In this document: positions 7,207 to 16,345 of the stretch, one piece after another
Layout: every line of letters begins with the position of its first letter
Numbering within the stretch: the first letter of the stretch is position 1
Origin: Hyphomicrobiales bacterium
GTDB taxonomy: Bacteria > Pseudomonadota > Alphaproteobacteria > Rhizobiales > Methyloligellaceae
Direction of reading: 5' to 3'
Assembly (NCBI GenBank): GCA_021775525.1
Contig: JAJFHQ010000075.1
Coordinates: forward strand, 62,001-126,000
DNA length: 64,000 bases
The notes under the pieces: model-generated
The model's input: only the letters and a program-made list of their open reading frames with translations
Told to the model about the DNA's origin: nothing
Database searches by the model: none
Position numbers and translations under genes: made by a program

Positions 7207-8898
7207 TTATTTTTCACTCAATTCCGGGCCGGCATGAGCTTCGAGGCTCCAGCCCGAACGCCAGCGTTGCGCGAGGATATAAGCTCCGCTCGTGACCACG
7301 ACAATGGCGATAATACCTCGCGGAACACTTCCATTCTGCCACGCCATCATTGCCAGCGGCAGGCATGCGGCAAAACACGCGAAGGGCAAGTATAACAGGG
7401 TCCATTTCTTACGGCCCCGTGCAGCCTGGAACCACGGAAACATGGCTGAGAACAGGGCTATAATCAGAAAGAACAGCGACCAGGGACGCGTAAAGAAGGG
7501 CGTGATGCTCTCGTCGATTGCCATGGCCCTGGCGAGATTGAGCTCGGCGATATTGCCAAGTACGACACCGAGAATCATCGGCGCAAGCGGAAAGCCGAAA
7601 TGGCGCATCAGGAAGCCAAGGATACCGAACCAGAGCAGCGTCCATAGATCGGAATCCACATTGTTGAGGGCGAACACGCCCATCCCGCAAAAGCCCAGGA
7701 TGACCGCAGCAAGAAAGTACATGCGGATACGGGTGACGAGAATGAATACGCGCAACATGCCTGACTGCAGGAACAGCATGATGAAGTTGGCTATAAAGAA
7801 GGCGATGAAGATGGAATAGGCCAGCACCGGCTCTTCCGAGATGAAGGTCGGGCTTGGCACCACGTCGTGAATGAGAAGTGCCCCGAGCATCACCGCCGTG
7901 GTGACGTCGCCGGGAATACCAAGCGCCATCATGGTAATCAACGCCCCGCCTTCCACCGCATTGTTGGAACTCTCGGGCGCGATGATACCATCGGAAATGC
8001 CGGTGCCGAATTTATCAGGATGCTTGGAGGATTTTTTCGCCTGGTCGTAAGCGAGGATGTTGGCGACCGACCCGCCCGCACCCGGCAGGATGCCTGTAAA
8101 CGTGCCAATGAAAGACGAGCGCACCACGATCACCCAGCGCCGGGCGATTTCACGGATCGCGGCACGGTGCTCGATACGCGCCTTGATTGGACCTGCATCA
8201 GACAAGGATTTTCGTGCCAGTACAGGATCGCGCACGTCATTCAGCAATTGCGAGAAAGCGAATAGGCCGATCAGCACGGCGATAAAATCAAAACCCCCAA
8301 GCAGCATTTCACTGCCAAAATCGAATCGCGCCATACCAGCGGCTTCATCCTCACCGACGGTGCGCACCAGAAGGCCGAGTGCGCCCGCCATGAGGCCCTT
8401 GACGATATTCTTGCCAGCAAGCGATGCGGTGATTGTGAGCGCGAACATGACCAGCATGAAATAGTCCCAGGGCTGGAACTCAAGACCAACGCGTGCCAGC
8501 TGCGGCGCGAGGGTGACCAGCAGCACGGCACTTATCATGCCGCCACAAAAAGACGACCAGACACCAAGGCCAAGCGCCAGCCCCGGCTTGCCCTTGCGCG
8601 CCATGGGAAAGCCATCGAAGGTTGTGGCGACAGAGGACGGCGTGCCCGGAATGCCGGTGAGAATACCAGCCATCAGCCCGCCGGAAAGACCGCCCACAAG
8701 AACGCTGACCATTGTGGCCAACCCTTGAGATGGGGGCATGGAAAAGGTGAAGGGCAGGGTGAGAACAACTGCCATTGCGATGGTGAACCCGGGAATGGCG
8801 CCTGCGATCAGGCCCCCGGCCACGCCGAGCATCATGAGTAAAAAGGTCTTGAGCGTCAGCACTTCGCCAAAGGCCAGCATGATATTTTCGAGTATCAT
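7207..8898 (-). CDS. tctA: Tripartite tricarboxylate transporter permease, large subunit TctA
   Basis: About 563 aa, the large membrane subunit of a TTT-type secondary transporter with a periplasmic binding protein. Family blocks are clear: GAIPGFTIAMAVVLTLPFTF near the N-terminus, LTGIPGTPSSVATTFDGFPM, and GILPGAGGSVANILAYDQAK. I start at the ATG at 8898 because GAGGGGG lies just upstream and the preceding 29 residues of the open frame are not TctA-like. Only 20 nt separate it from tctB. Substrates of such systems are dicarboxylates, tricarboxylates or aromatic acids. Confidence 0.92.
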   Translation of the reverse strand: MILENIMLAFGEVLTLKTFLLMMLGVAGGLIAGAIPGFTIAMAVVLTLPFTFSMPPSQGLATMVSVLVGGLSGGLMAGILTGIPGTPSSVATTFDGFPMARKGKPGLALGLGVWSSFCGGMISAVLLVTLAPQLARVGLEFQPWDYFMLVMFALTITASLAGKNIVKGLMAGALGLLVRTVGEDEAAGMARFDFGSEMLLGGFDFIAVLIGLFAFSQLLNDVRDPVLARKSLSDAGPIKARIEHRAAIREIARRWVIVVRSSFIGTFTGILPGAGGSVANILAYDQAKKSSKHPDKFGTGISDGIIAPESSNNAVEGGALITMMALGIPGDVTTAVMLGALLIHDVVPSPTFISEEPVLAYSIFIAFFIANFIMLFLQSGMLRVFILVTRIRMYFLAAVILGFCGMGVFALNNVDSDLWTLLWFGILGFLMRHFGFPLAPMILGVVLGNIAELNLARAMAIDESITPFFTRPWSLFFLIIALFSAMFPWFQAARGRKKWTLLYLPFACFAACLPLAMMAWQNGSVPRGIIAIVVVTSGAYILAQRWRSGWSLEAHAGPELSEK

Positions 8899-8918
8899 TT
8901 CTGCCCCCTCCGCGCCCG

Positions 8919-9419
8919 CTAGAGCCCGGGTACGAGAATGCCTGTTGGCAACAGGACATTCAGACCGAAGGTGAAAAGGGACCACATGCCGCCCACGGTA
9001 ACCACCGCCACGGCCGCATGTATGGCCATGTCACGCGCCGACCAGCCGCCAAGCGCACACAGCAGAACGAAAACAAATGCCATTCCGTCGAGCAACATTC
9101 CAAGCACCGGCAGCAATGCCAGATACGCGGCAAACAGCCCGAAACATATAATCGGGTTCCGCCAGTAGGCGAGGTAACCCTTCACGCTTGAGGGGCGGTC
9201 TTCCTCGCCTTCAACCGCAGCACCTGGACCGGCCCTCAGTGATTGCACCAGAAAGATTACAGACAGGAAACCAAACAGGGCCAGAATGACCCTGGGCCAA
9301 ACAGATGGTGCCAGGACGCCATAATCGGGCTCTCGAATGTCGAAACTGGCCCAGAACATGAAGCCGGTGAACAGCAGTAAAAACACCGCCAGCCAGGCGT
9401 CGCGGTTCATGTATCTCAT
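8919..9419 (-). CDS. tctB: Tripartite tricarboxylate transporter small subunit TctB
   Basis: 166 aa with four membrane helices, the usual size and hydropathy of TctB. The N-terminus MRYMNRDAWLAVFLLLFTGF and the FWASFDIREPDYG stretch are typical. Located between tctC and tctA as in the family. The start could also be the ATG at 9410 (three residues shorter). Confidence 0.85.
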   Translation of the reverse strand: MRYMNRDAWLAVFLLLFTGFMFWASFDIREPDYGVLAPSVWPRVILALFGFLSVIFLVQSLRAGPGAAVEGEEDRPSSVKGYLAYWRNPIICFGLFAAYLALLPVLGMLLDGMAFVFVLLCALGGWSARDMAIHAAVAVVTVGGMWSLFTFGLNVLLPTGILVPGL

Positions 9420-9453
9420 GAAGCCTCACGCATGATGGAACGTGCCCGGCACA

Positions 9454-9486
9454 GGCGGGTCATGACACAGATGTCCATGACCCGCC
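9454..9486 (-). promoter_or_regulatory. Stem-loop between tctC and tctB
   Basis: Perfect 11-bp inverted repeat GGCGGGTCATG (9454-9464) and CATGACCCGCC (9476-9486) with an 11-nt loop, in the 87-nt gap after the binding-protein gene. No T-run follows on the transcribed strand. It fits an RNA-stabilising or attenuating hairpin that keeps binding protein levels above permease levels better than a full terminator. Confidence 0.6.
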
Positions 9487-9506
9487 CGCACGAAGGCTCA
9501 AAATGT

Positions 9507-10475
9507 CTATTTCGGTTTGAACATGCCAATCTTGACGGCGACCTTCTTATGCTCGGCAAAGGTCTTGTCGGCCCATTTGCGATAGCCCTCCGGCCCGACC
9601 CACTGAACATCCGTGCCCTTGGCGTCCATCTGCTTTTTCAGACTCTCGTCTTCCGCAGCTTTTTTGAACACCTGCGACCAGTGCTCGATCTTGTCCTTAG
9701 GTGTACCCTTGGGGACAACGATACCGCGCTTCAGTGCGTAGACCAGATCGACGCCAAGTTCTTTCAACGTCGGCAGATTTGGCAGATGCTTGGAACGCGC
9801 ATCGGCGGCAATGGCGAACGCCTTGAGCTCCCCGCCTTCAAGGTATTTGCGCCCCGAGGCCACGTTAAGCGTGCCGAGTTTGATGGACCCGGACAGCAGC
9901 GCGGTCATGCGCTCGCGGGTTCCGTCAAACGGTACATATTTGAACTTCATGCCCGTCAGGTCTTCCATGATCAGCCACATGAACTGGCTCGTGGACCCGA
10001 ATGTCGCCCCGGCAGGGATCGTACCCGGAGCAGCCGCGGATGCTTTTTTCAGATCCGCCAGCGAATTCCAGGGAACGTCTTTTGACGCGCCAACGATATC
10101 CGGTGTCGCTGTCAGCAAGGCGACCGTATCGAAATTGTCGTAATGGAACGGGATCCGGCCATTGAGATAACTGGTGATGGCACTCTGGTGGATAGCAAAC
10201 ATTGTGCAGCCATCTGGTTTGGCCTTGGCCGCTTCCTTGGCGCCCTTGTTGCCGCCCTGGCCCGGCACGGTGACGACCTGGATACGCGGTTTGGCGCCGG
10301 ATTCGTTGATGATTTTTTCAAAGATATTGAAAATGACGGCAGTTCCCCCGCCGGGTTTCCACGGTACGATCAGTTTGGCCGTGCTGCATGTAAAATCGGC
10401 GGCAATCGCCGGAACTGACCCGAACAAGCCTATTGCTGCACTCGACAGCACTAGGGATTTCAGAATTTTCTTCAT
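9507..10475 (-). CDS. tctC: Tripartite tricarboxylate transporter substrate-binding protein TctC
   Basis: 322 aa periplasmic binding protein (Bug family). Signal peptide with two lysines at the start, cleaved after PAIA near residue 26. Family features include KLIVPWKPGGGTAVIF close to the mature N-terminus, the VVTVPGQGGNKGAKEAAKAK block and the PFDGTRERMTALLSG block. A Cys at about residue 29 pairs with nothing obvious. First gene of the operon tctC-tctB-tctA-tauE-like-aspDH. Ligand unknown. Confidence 0.9.
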   Translation of the reverse strand: MKKILKSLVLSSAAIGLFGSVPAIAADFTCSTAKLIVPWKPGGGTAVIFNIFEKIINESGAKPRIQVVTVPGQGGNKGAKEAAKAKPDGCTMFAIHQSAITSYLNGRIPFHYDNFDTVALLTATPDIVGASKDVPWNSLADLKKASAAAPGTIPAGATFGSTSQFMWLIMEDLTGMKFKYVPFDGTRERMTALLSGSIKLGTLNVASGRKYLEGGELKAFAIAADARSKHLPNLPTLKELGVDLVYALKRGIVVPKGTPKDKIEHWSQVFKKAAEDESLKKQMDAKGTDVQWVGPEGYRKWADKTFAEHKKVAVKIGMFKPK

Positions 10476-10690
10476 ACCATCCTCCCAGAAGTTATTCGAA
10501 TTTGCCGTGCCGGCATCGTTGATGCTGCACGATCTTTGTGATTTGAGAGACCGACTTTAGGGCATGGAATCGGAAATGTCGTGGAAATCTCATTATAAGC
10601 TCTTGTTCGCACAAGAAACCGGACTCCGCTTTATCGAACATTAACCTCGCCACCCTATAATAATGTTCGAGTTATTATGGGCCAAGATCA

Positions 10691-11095
10691 ATGAGTTCCT
10701 CAGATAATCGTTCTGAATATCGCAAAAAAACATGCGTGCAGGCCTTTGCAGCTGATCTGACGGATAGTCTCGATATCAAATGCATCATCCGGGATGTCAG
10801 CAATGGCGGCTGCATGATCGTTGCCAGCCAGCTTCACGAGCTTCCTGATCTTATCCAGCTGATTCCCGAAGGCTTCGACAATCCGCTCAGCGGTAAGATT
10901 GTCTGGCGCAAAGATAAGATGGCCGGCATCTCGTTTCTCGCCGAAGACAGCGGAGAGATCCTCGATCGACTGAACGAATACTACATGGACATATTCCTCA
11001 AATCGGACGCTGATGAGCCGGTATTGCTGGAGTGCCTGGCGAGACCACTTGGATATTCCGACCGTCTGGCGAAATATGAACCGCGCTCGAAATAA
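10691..11095 (+). CDS. PilZ domain protein
   Basis: 134 aa, single PilZ fold. The N-terminal NRSEYRKK supplies the arginine stretch and DVSNGGCMI the D-x-S-x-G-G loop, the two parts of the c-di-GMP binding signature, although the RxxxR spacing is not ideal. It probably responds to c-di-GMP. The GGDEF/EAL protein at 25217-27778 is the only c-di-GMP enzyme in view. Not clearly in an operon: 70 nt to the next gene. Confidence 0.75.
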   Translation: MSSSDNRSEYRKKTCVQAFAADLTDSLDIKCIIRDVSNGGCMIVASQLHELPDLIQLIPEGFDNPLSGKIVWRKDKMAGISFLAEDSGEILDRLNEYYMDIFLKSDADEPVLLECLARPLGYSDRLAKYEPRSK

Positions 11096-11165
11096 TCCCA
11101 TCTCCAAAATGCACCTGATACGTCCGGCCTGCTTGCCCTGTTAGTCAGAGCAGTTACAACACGCC

Positions 11166-11810
11166 ATGCCGGAGATTTGCCCCGTTTGCCGCGCGTCTTC
11201 ACCGCGGCACTTCATGAGTATCGATCAGCAGGACTATTGGCGTTGCGAGGTGTGCGAGGCGCGCTTTCTCGTAACGGACCAGTTGCCAGGCCGCAAGGAA
11301 GAGCAGGCCCACTACCTGCATCACGAGAATGACCCGGACGATCCGCGCTATCGCACATTCCTGTCCCGGCTCAGCAAACCACTTCTTGAAAAACTGGATC
11401 CCGGCATGTCCGGGCTGGACTATGGTTGCGGGCCAGGGCCAGCACTTGCAGCAATGTTGCTCGAGGCGGGACAGCGTGTGGCGCTATACGACCCGTTTTT
11501 CCAGCCCGATCAGGAAGTCCTTAAGCAAACATTTGATTTCATCACCTGCAGTGAAACGGCAGAGCATTTCCATCACCCGGCAGAAGAATTTGACCGTCTT
11601 GATGCCATGCTGCACTCCGGTGGCTGGCTTGGCGTAATGACCTGTTTCCAAACCGACGACGGGGCATTTGCCAACTGGCATTACCGGAAAGACCCGACCC
11701 ACGTGGTGTTTTATCGCCAGACCACTTTTTACGTGATCGCGGAGCAACGCGGCTGGTCATGCGAGATTCCAATCAAGGATGTTGTGTTGATGCAAAAGCC
11801 TGGAGAGTAA
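11166..11810 (+). CDS. Class I SAM-dependent methyltransferase with N-terminal zinc ribbon
   Basis: 214 aa. Residues 5-30 hold CPVCRA and CEVCEA, a four-cysteine zinc-ribbon-like knuckle. The SAM-binding motif is LDYGCGPGPALAAML at about residue 85. The motif II region reads FDFITCSETAEHFHHP, and a YRKDPTHVVFY block follows. This layout (CxxC knuckle then methyltransferase) is common in uncharacterised alphaproteobacterial and gammaproteobacterial proteins. Substrate unknown. Confidence 0.8.
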   Translation: MPEICPVCRASSPRHFMSIDQQDYWRCEVCEARFLVTDQLPGRKEEQAHYLHHENDPDDPRYRTFLSRLSKPLLEKLDPGMSGLDYGCGPGPALAAMLLEAGQRVALYDPFFQPDQEVLKQTFDFITCSETAEHFHHPAEEFDRLDAMLHSGGWLGVMTCFQTDDGAFANWHYRKDPTHVVFYRQTTFYVIAEQRGWSCEIPIKDVVLMQKPGE

Positions 11811-11914
11811 GCGTTTCCTCACCACACATCATGGACTCCAGACAATCGCTTGCGAATGATCGGGTCTATCTGCGATAGTTCAGCGTCGGAATTGGCAGCG
11901 GGTGGCGCGTTCAC

Positions 11915-12619
11915 ATGGATCAGGTTGACTGGAAACTGATCAAGTCAGCCCCATTGTTCGATGGCGTTCCCGATGAAGCGGTCATGCGTCTCATCGGCAA
12001 TCATGCACCGAAAAGTTTCAACAAGGGCACCGTACTGTTCCAGAAAGGCGACATTGCCAGCGCCTTCTATTTCATCCTGGATGGCTGGGTTAAAATCTAC
12101 CGCATCTCGCCAGTTGGGTCTGAGACCGTTGTTGGCCTGTTCACGCGCGGCGAGTCATTTGCCGAAGCCGCCATGTTCAACGGCGGCCAGTACCCGGTCG
12201 ATGCGGAGATCGTTTCCCCAAGCCGCATGCTGTGTATCCACGCAAATACATTCCGCACGCTCGTGCATGACGAACCTGACCTGGCACTTGCCATGCTGGC
12301 GTCTTGCTCGAAGCATCTGAAGTTTCTCGTAGAGCAGCTTGAGCAGATCAAACTGTTGTCAGCGCCGCGCAGGATTGCGGATTTTCTTGTCGGCCTTTGC
12401 CCCGCCACATCCGGACCCTGCAAGATCACCCTGCCATACGAGAAATCCCTCATCGCCAACCGGCTGGGCATGCAACCTGAGAGCTTTTCACGCGCGATCA
12501 CGAAGCTGCGCCCGCTGGGCGTGGTGGTGGAGCGCGAACATGTGGATATCGCCGATGTCACCACCCTCAAGCAGTATGCCGGGCGCCACGATGACGAGCC
12601 CGGGCACAACACCCTTTGA
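11915..12619 (+). CDS. Crp/Fnr-family regulator, Dnr/NnrR type
   Basis: 234 aa: cyclic-nucleotide-binding-like domain (about 10-125), dimer helix, then a winged helix with recognition segment MQPESFSRAITKLR. The E-S-F-S-R residues are those that read TTGA half-sites in FNR/DNR proteins. The N-terminal cysteine cluster of FNR is absent, so it is not an oxygen-sensing iron-sulfur protein. Dnr/NnrR proteins sense NO, probably through heme, and switch on nir and nor genes. It lies tail-to-tail with nirN, 14 nt apart, and its expected target TTGAY-N4-RTCAA occurs at 19664, 23742 and 36215. A fixK-like role cannot be excluded. Confidence 0.85.
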   Translation: MDQVDWKLIKSAPLFDGVPDEAVMRLIGNHAPKSFNKGTVLFQKGDIASAFYFILDGWVKIYRISPVGSETVVGLFTRGESFAEAAMFNGGQYPVDAEIVSPSRMLCIHANTFRTLVHDEPDLALAMLASCSKHLKFLVEQLEQIKLLSAPRRIADFLVGLCPATSGPCKITLPYEKSLIANRLGMQPESFSRAITKLRPLGVVVEREHVDIADVTTLKQYAGRHDDEPGHNTL

Positions 12620-12633
12620 GATATCGTCTGTCG

Positions 12634-14214
12634 CTAGTGACTGGTGCCTTCCGAGAAGGTGATCTTGTTGTAGACATTATATTTGCCTGACGGCTTCACC
12701 ATCGGCAGCCTTTTAACTTCCTTCAAAGTCCTGGCATCGTAAATTACGAGAGCGCCCTTCTTGTCCCATATGCTGACCAGCGCGTGTTTGCCCATCTTGT
12801 CAAATTCAACATGTGCAGCGGTCTTGCCGGGTTCCGGACGCAACGTCTTGACGATTTCCAGTGTCTTTTTATCGATCACGTGCATCGCGTCCTTGTTGGG
12901 TCCGAAAAACACATCCACCCAGGCGTAGGGTGAGTTTTCATGGCTGCGCATGAAGAACCCTGGTCCAAGCGTCTTGAGCCGTTTGATGGTCTTCCACGTC
13001 GCCGTATCTATGATCGTCACCTCGCCCTTTTTCAGGTTTGGTGTGGCGAGCACGGTCGTCTCTCCCCACGCCCATGTTATCCCTGACCCCAGATGAGGCA
13101 GTCCTTTCAAATCCAGATCGGCAACAGCACGCCGAACATCGAGGTTGATGACCTGACCGCGCCCATCCCGGGATGCGCCGATCAGGTGGATATACTCCTG
13201 GTCAAAAAAGAAATCGTCTAGATGCTGGTCAACCTTGATACGGCGCACCGGGAAAGGTTCAGATTTTTTCACATCTCCTGAGTCCTTACGGTAATCATGC
13301 ACCCAGCCTTGGCCAAAGCCTACCGGTGGGTCGTCGTCATACCTGATCTCCCAAACTTCAGGAATGTCTTTCAAAGCCGCGATGAAACTGTTGCGTGGAG
13401 GGGCGTTATAGACGGCGGACACGCGCGAGGAATTTCCCTCCCCGTCCTTCACCGGGATAATCTTGACCAAGCTCAGATCGGTTGCCTTCAGGATAACCAG
13501 TGTATGCGGCAGGTAGTTGCCGACGATAACGTGCCGGTTGTCACTGGACACAGCCGCGTTACGCGTATTGATGCCGGCGCGCACCTCGGCCACGGTCTCC
13601 AGCTTGTACATGTCGAACTTGGTGATCCAGCCATCGCGGGAGGCGAAATAGACAAAGCGCCCATCCGATGAATATTTCGGGCCGCCATGCAGCGCGAAGC
13701 GTGACTTGAAGCGGTGTATCGGTTCGAACCTGTCGCCATCGAGCACGGTCACATGGTGGTCGCCGGTTTCAACCACCAGGAACACGTTGAGCGGGTCCGC
13801 GTCGTAGACGGGTTTCACCGATTTAGCATCGCCTTCAACCAGGCCCGGCTTGTGAACCACATGGCTCGCCTTGACCTGTTGCGCGCCCCAGACAGGGATA
13901 TAGCCGAGCGGGGTGTAGACATAGTCAGCCAGCGCGGTGATCTGCTCCTTGGAAAGTATCTCGCCAAAGGCCGGCATCTGTGTCGCAGCGCGCCCCTTGC
14001 CGATGACGCGGAACGCGGACTTCTTCCTCAGCCGCTTGAGGTTTTGCGGAAGAAGCGCAGGGCCCTGTCCACCGAGACGGTCAGCCCCGTGACACTCGGC
14101 ACAATGCTCTTTGTAGAGCGCTTCCACGTTTTGTTCCTGGGCCAAGGCGCCAAGCGCCATCAGCATCAGAGCAAGACATGCAAGGCTAAGCTTGCACAAT
14201 ATGCTCGGCTTCAT
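12634..14214 (-). CDS. nirN: NirN, cytochrome c/d1 domain protein of heme d1 maturation
   Basis: 526 aa periplasmic protein. Signal peptide to about residue 25, then a cytochrome c domain with CAECH (38-42), then an eight-bladed d1-type propeller from about 130. The block LHGGPKYSSDGRFVYFASRDG is typical of NirN rather than NirS. NirN oxidises dihydro-heme d1 in the last synthesis step and hands the cofactor to NirS (Pseudomonas work). Start ATG at 14214 has AGAGGAAA before it and overlaps the nirJ 3' end by 29 bp, so the two are co-translated. Last gene of the cluster. Confidence 0.9.
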   Translation of the reverse strand: MKPSILCKLSLACLALMLMALGALAQEQNVEALYKEHCAECHGADRLGGQGPALLPQNLKRLRKKSAFRVIGKGRAATQMPAFGEILSKEQITALADYVYTPLGYIPVWGAQQVKASHVVHKPGLVEGDAKSVKPVYDADPLNVFLVVETGDHHVTVLDGDRFEPIHRFKSRFALHGGPKYSSDGRFVYFASRDGWITKFDMYKLETVAEVRAGINTRNAAVSSDNRHVIVGNYLPHTLVILKATDLSLVKIIPVKDGEGNSSRVSAVYNAPPRNSFIAALKDIPEVWEIRYDDDPPVGFGQGWVHDYRKDSGDVKKSEPFPVRRIKVDQHLDDFFFDQEYIHLIGASRDGRGQVINLDVRRAVADLDLKGLPHLGSGITWAWGETTVLATPNLKKGEVTIIDTATWKTIKRLKTLGPGFFMRSHENSPYAWVDVFFGPNKDAMHVIDKKTLEIVKTLRPEPGKTAAHVEFDKMGKHALVSIWDKKGALVIYDARTLKEVKRLPMVKPSGKYNVYNKITFSEGTSH

Positions 14215-15400
14215 GGCGCTTTCCTCTGAAGGGCTTCACGGTCAGGCGCTCACCGCCATCAGTAATGCCAATTTCTTCATCACTCAGATAGCAGGCCGGA
14301 TCTTCCGCCCAGGGGTCACCGGTGAGTTGCAAGGCGCGCACCCGCGTATTGCCGCCACAGATGTCAAAGTGGCGGCATTCACCGCATCGTCCGCTGATGG
14401 TGCGAGGACGTTGTTTGAGCCCGGCCATTATCGGGTCAGCCGTGTCAGGCCAGATTTCGGAGAAGGCCCGCTCTTTCACATTGCCCAGATTGTAGTGCCA
14501 CCAGAAGGTGTCCGGGTGGACGTTACCAAGATTGTCGATGTTGGCGACATTGACGCCGCTGGCGTTTCCTCCCCACTGTACCAGCTTGGCGCGGACATGC
14601 TCTGCGGCTTCAGGGAAATGCTTCTTCACCCAGAAATAAAGGAACACGCCGTCGGCATCGTTATTGCCGGTCACAAATTCCTTTTCCTCGCCCTTTTCGA
14701 CATAGCCCCATGCGCGCTCAAATAGCGTCTCCATGGTGTTGCGTGTGATTTCCCACTGGGCGTCGTCCATACGGTTCTTGTTGCCTCGCCCTGCGTAAAC
14801 CAGGTGGGAGAGGTAGAACTTGTCTACGCCTTCCGCATCCGCGAGGTCGAGAAGCTCCGGCAGTTGCACATGGTTATCCATGGTCATGGTGAAGCGCAGG
14901 CCAACCTTGATGTCGTTCTGCTTGCAAAGCCGCACACCGCCAAGCGAATCCTTGAAGCAGCCATCCTTGCCGCGAAACGCATCGTGAGTGGCGCCGATGC
15001 CGTCGAGCGAGATGCCGACATAGTCGTAACCGATCGAGGCGATTTCCTCGATATTGTGGACGTTGATGAGCGCGCCGTTGCTCGACAGCCCGGTATAGAA
15101 ACCCATGCCCTTGGCGCGACGGGAGATATCAAAAATATCGCGTCTGAGAAGCGGCTCTCCACCTGACAGGATGAGAACGGGCACGCGGAAGCCTTTCAGG
15201 TCATCCATCACTGCGAACACTTCGTCGGTCGACAGTTCGCCGGGGAAATCCACATCGCCCGAAATCGAGTAGCAATGCTTGCATTTCAGATTGCAGCGCC
15301 GGATCAGGTTCCAGATAACCACGGGCCCCGGCGGGTCGCGGCGCGGACCTGCCGGTGTGGGTGACTTGATCTCTTTCAGAAACTGGCTGAGTCGGAACAT
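14186..15400 (-). CDS. nirJ: NirJ, radical SAM enzyme of heme d1 synthesis
   Basis: 404 aa. Radical SAM motif CNLKCKHC (C36, C40, C43) and a SPASM-like second cluster site near the C-terminus (CGECRHFDICGG... then DPACYL). NirJ removes propionate chains from 12,18-didecarboxysiroheme on the way to heme d1. I start at the ATG at 15400 because AGGAG stands 6-7 nt before it. The open frame runs 28 codons further but overlaps nirH. Sits between nirH (14 nt gap) and nirN (29-bp overlap). Confidence 0.93.
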   Translation of the reverse strand: MFRLSQFLKEIKSPTPAGPRRDPPGPVVIWNLIRRCNLKCKHCYSISGDVDFPGELSTDEVFAVMDDLKGFRVPVLILSGGEPLLRRDIFDISRRAKGMGFYTGLSSNGALINVHNIEEIASIGYDYVGISLDGIGATHDAFRGKDGCFKDSLGGVRLCKQNDIKVGLRFTMTMDNHVQLPELLDLADAEGVDKFYLSHLVYAGRGNKNRMDDAQWEITRNTMETLFERAWGYVEKGEEKEFVTGNNDADGVFLYFWVKKHFPEAAEHVRAKLVQWGGNASGVNVANIDNLGNVHPDTFWWHYNLGNVKERAFSEIWPDTADPIMAGLKQRPRTISGRCGECRHFDICGGNTRVRALQLTGDPWAEDPACYLSDEEIGITDGGERLTVKPFRGKRHEAEHIVQA

Positions 15401-15414
15401 GCAATTCTCCTGGG

Positions 15415-15888
15415 TCAGGCGGCAATACGCAGCCCTGTTTTCTTCAAGATCCTTGTTGAATAAAGAATGTCTTGCGACCTGCACGCCGGTCCGAGAAGAT
15501 CGGCAATGACGCTCGCCTTCTCTTCAACTTCGTCACGGCTTTTCCCGTGTACCATTGCGAACAGGTTGTAGGGCCACACGGGCAGGCTGCGTGGGCGCAG
15601 GTAGCAATGGCTGACAAAATCAAGAGCGCCAACTTTTGCGCCCAAATCCTTCGCCAACGCATCGTCCAGGTCCCAGACCGACATGCCGTTGGCGTTGAGT
15701 CCGAGCTTGTAATGGTTCGGCACTACACCGATCCGGCGGATCACGCCCGTATCGTCCATGCTCCTGATACGCTGCATCACCTCTTCAGGCTCAAGGCCAA
15801 GTTCCTCGGCAACCTTGTGGTAAGGCTGCGCAACCAGCGGCAAACCGGCCTGCGTAGCAGCGACGATTTTACGGTCGATCTCGTCCAT
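15415..15888 (-). CDS. nirH: NirH, siroheme decarboxylase subunit (AsnC/Lrp-like)
   Basis: 157 aa of the AhbA/AhbB-NirDLGH family: winged-helix N-terminus, then the ferredoxin-like domain with YLRPRSLPVWPYNLFAMVHG, the block that distinguishes NirL/NirH-type from NirD/NirG-type subunits. Together NirDLGH decarboxylate siroheme to 12,18-didecarboxysiroheme in the cytoplasm. The ATG overlaps the nirG stop as TGATG. An in-frame GTG lies one codon earlier. Confidence 0.88.
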   Translation of the reverse strand: MDEIDRKIVAATQAGLPLVAQPYHKVAEELGLEPEEVMQRIRSMDDTGVIRRIGVVPNHYKLGLNANGMSVWDLDDALAKDLGAKVGALDFVSHCYLRPRSLPVWPYNLFAMVHGKSRDEVEEKASVIADLLGPACRSQDILYSTRILKKTGLRIAA

Positions 15889-16334
15889 CACGCATCCACC
15901 TGTAGCCGTACGAAAAATTCGTGTTCCTTTGGAAAGGCATGGACATTGAGCCCGGTCTCGGCCTCAATCTCTCCGATGACCGCATCGATACGTTGCGGGT
16001 CCTCTGTGCCCAGCACGAACCAGACATTGAGCGCATGCACACGCTCGTAATTATGCGCTACCTCTTCATGGGTGTTGACCAGCTCAACCACCTCGTCGAA
16101 ACGGTCATGCGGCACGGCCATGGCGCACAGGCAAAAAGCGCCGCCCATAGCCTCGGCGTTGTACATGGGACCGAAGCGTGAAAGCACGCCCTCTTCCCGG
16201 AGCCGGGCTATCCTTGCCACGAGATCACTTTCCTCAAGGTCCAGAGTTTTAGCGGCCTCCGCAAAGGGCCGCTCGCAAACGGGAAACCCGCCTTGTAGCC
16301 CGTTGATGATCTTGCGGTCCGTAGCATCGAGCAT
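15888..16334 (-). CDS. nirG: NirG, siroheme decarboxylase subunit (AsnC/Lrp-like)
   Basis: 148 aa. Winged helix MLDATDRKIINGLQGGFPV followed by the VAHNYERVHALNVWFVLG block shared by the NirD/NirG type. Start at 16334 is preferred: GAGGGAG is 6 nt upstream and the gene begins 11 nt after nirDL ends. The long open extension to 16535 lies inside nirDL and is not homologous. Works with NirDL and NirH on siroheme. Confidence 0.88.
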   Translation of the reverse strand: MLDATDRKIINGLQGGFPVCERPFAEAAKTLDLEESDLVARIARLREEGVLSRFGPMYNAEAMGGAFCLCAMAVPHDRFDEVVELVNTHEEVAHNYERVHALNVWFVLGTEDPQRIDAVIGEIEAETGLNVHAFPKEHEFFVRLQVDA

Positions 16335-16345
16335 GGCCATCTCCC

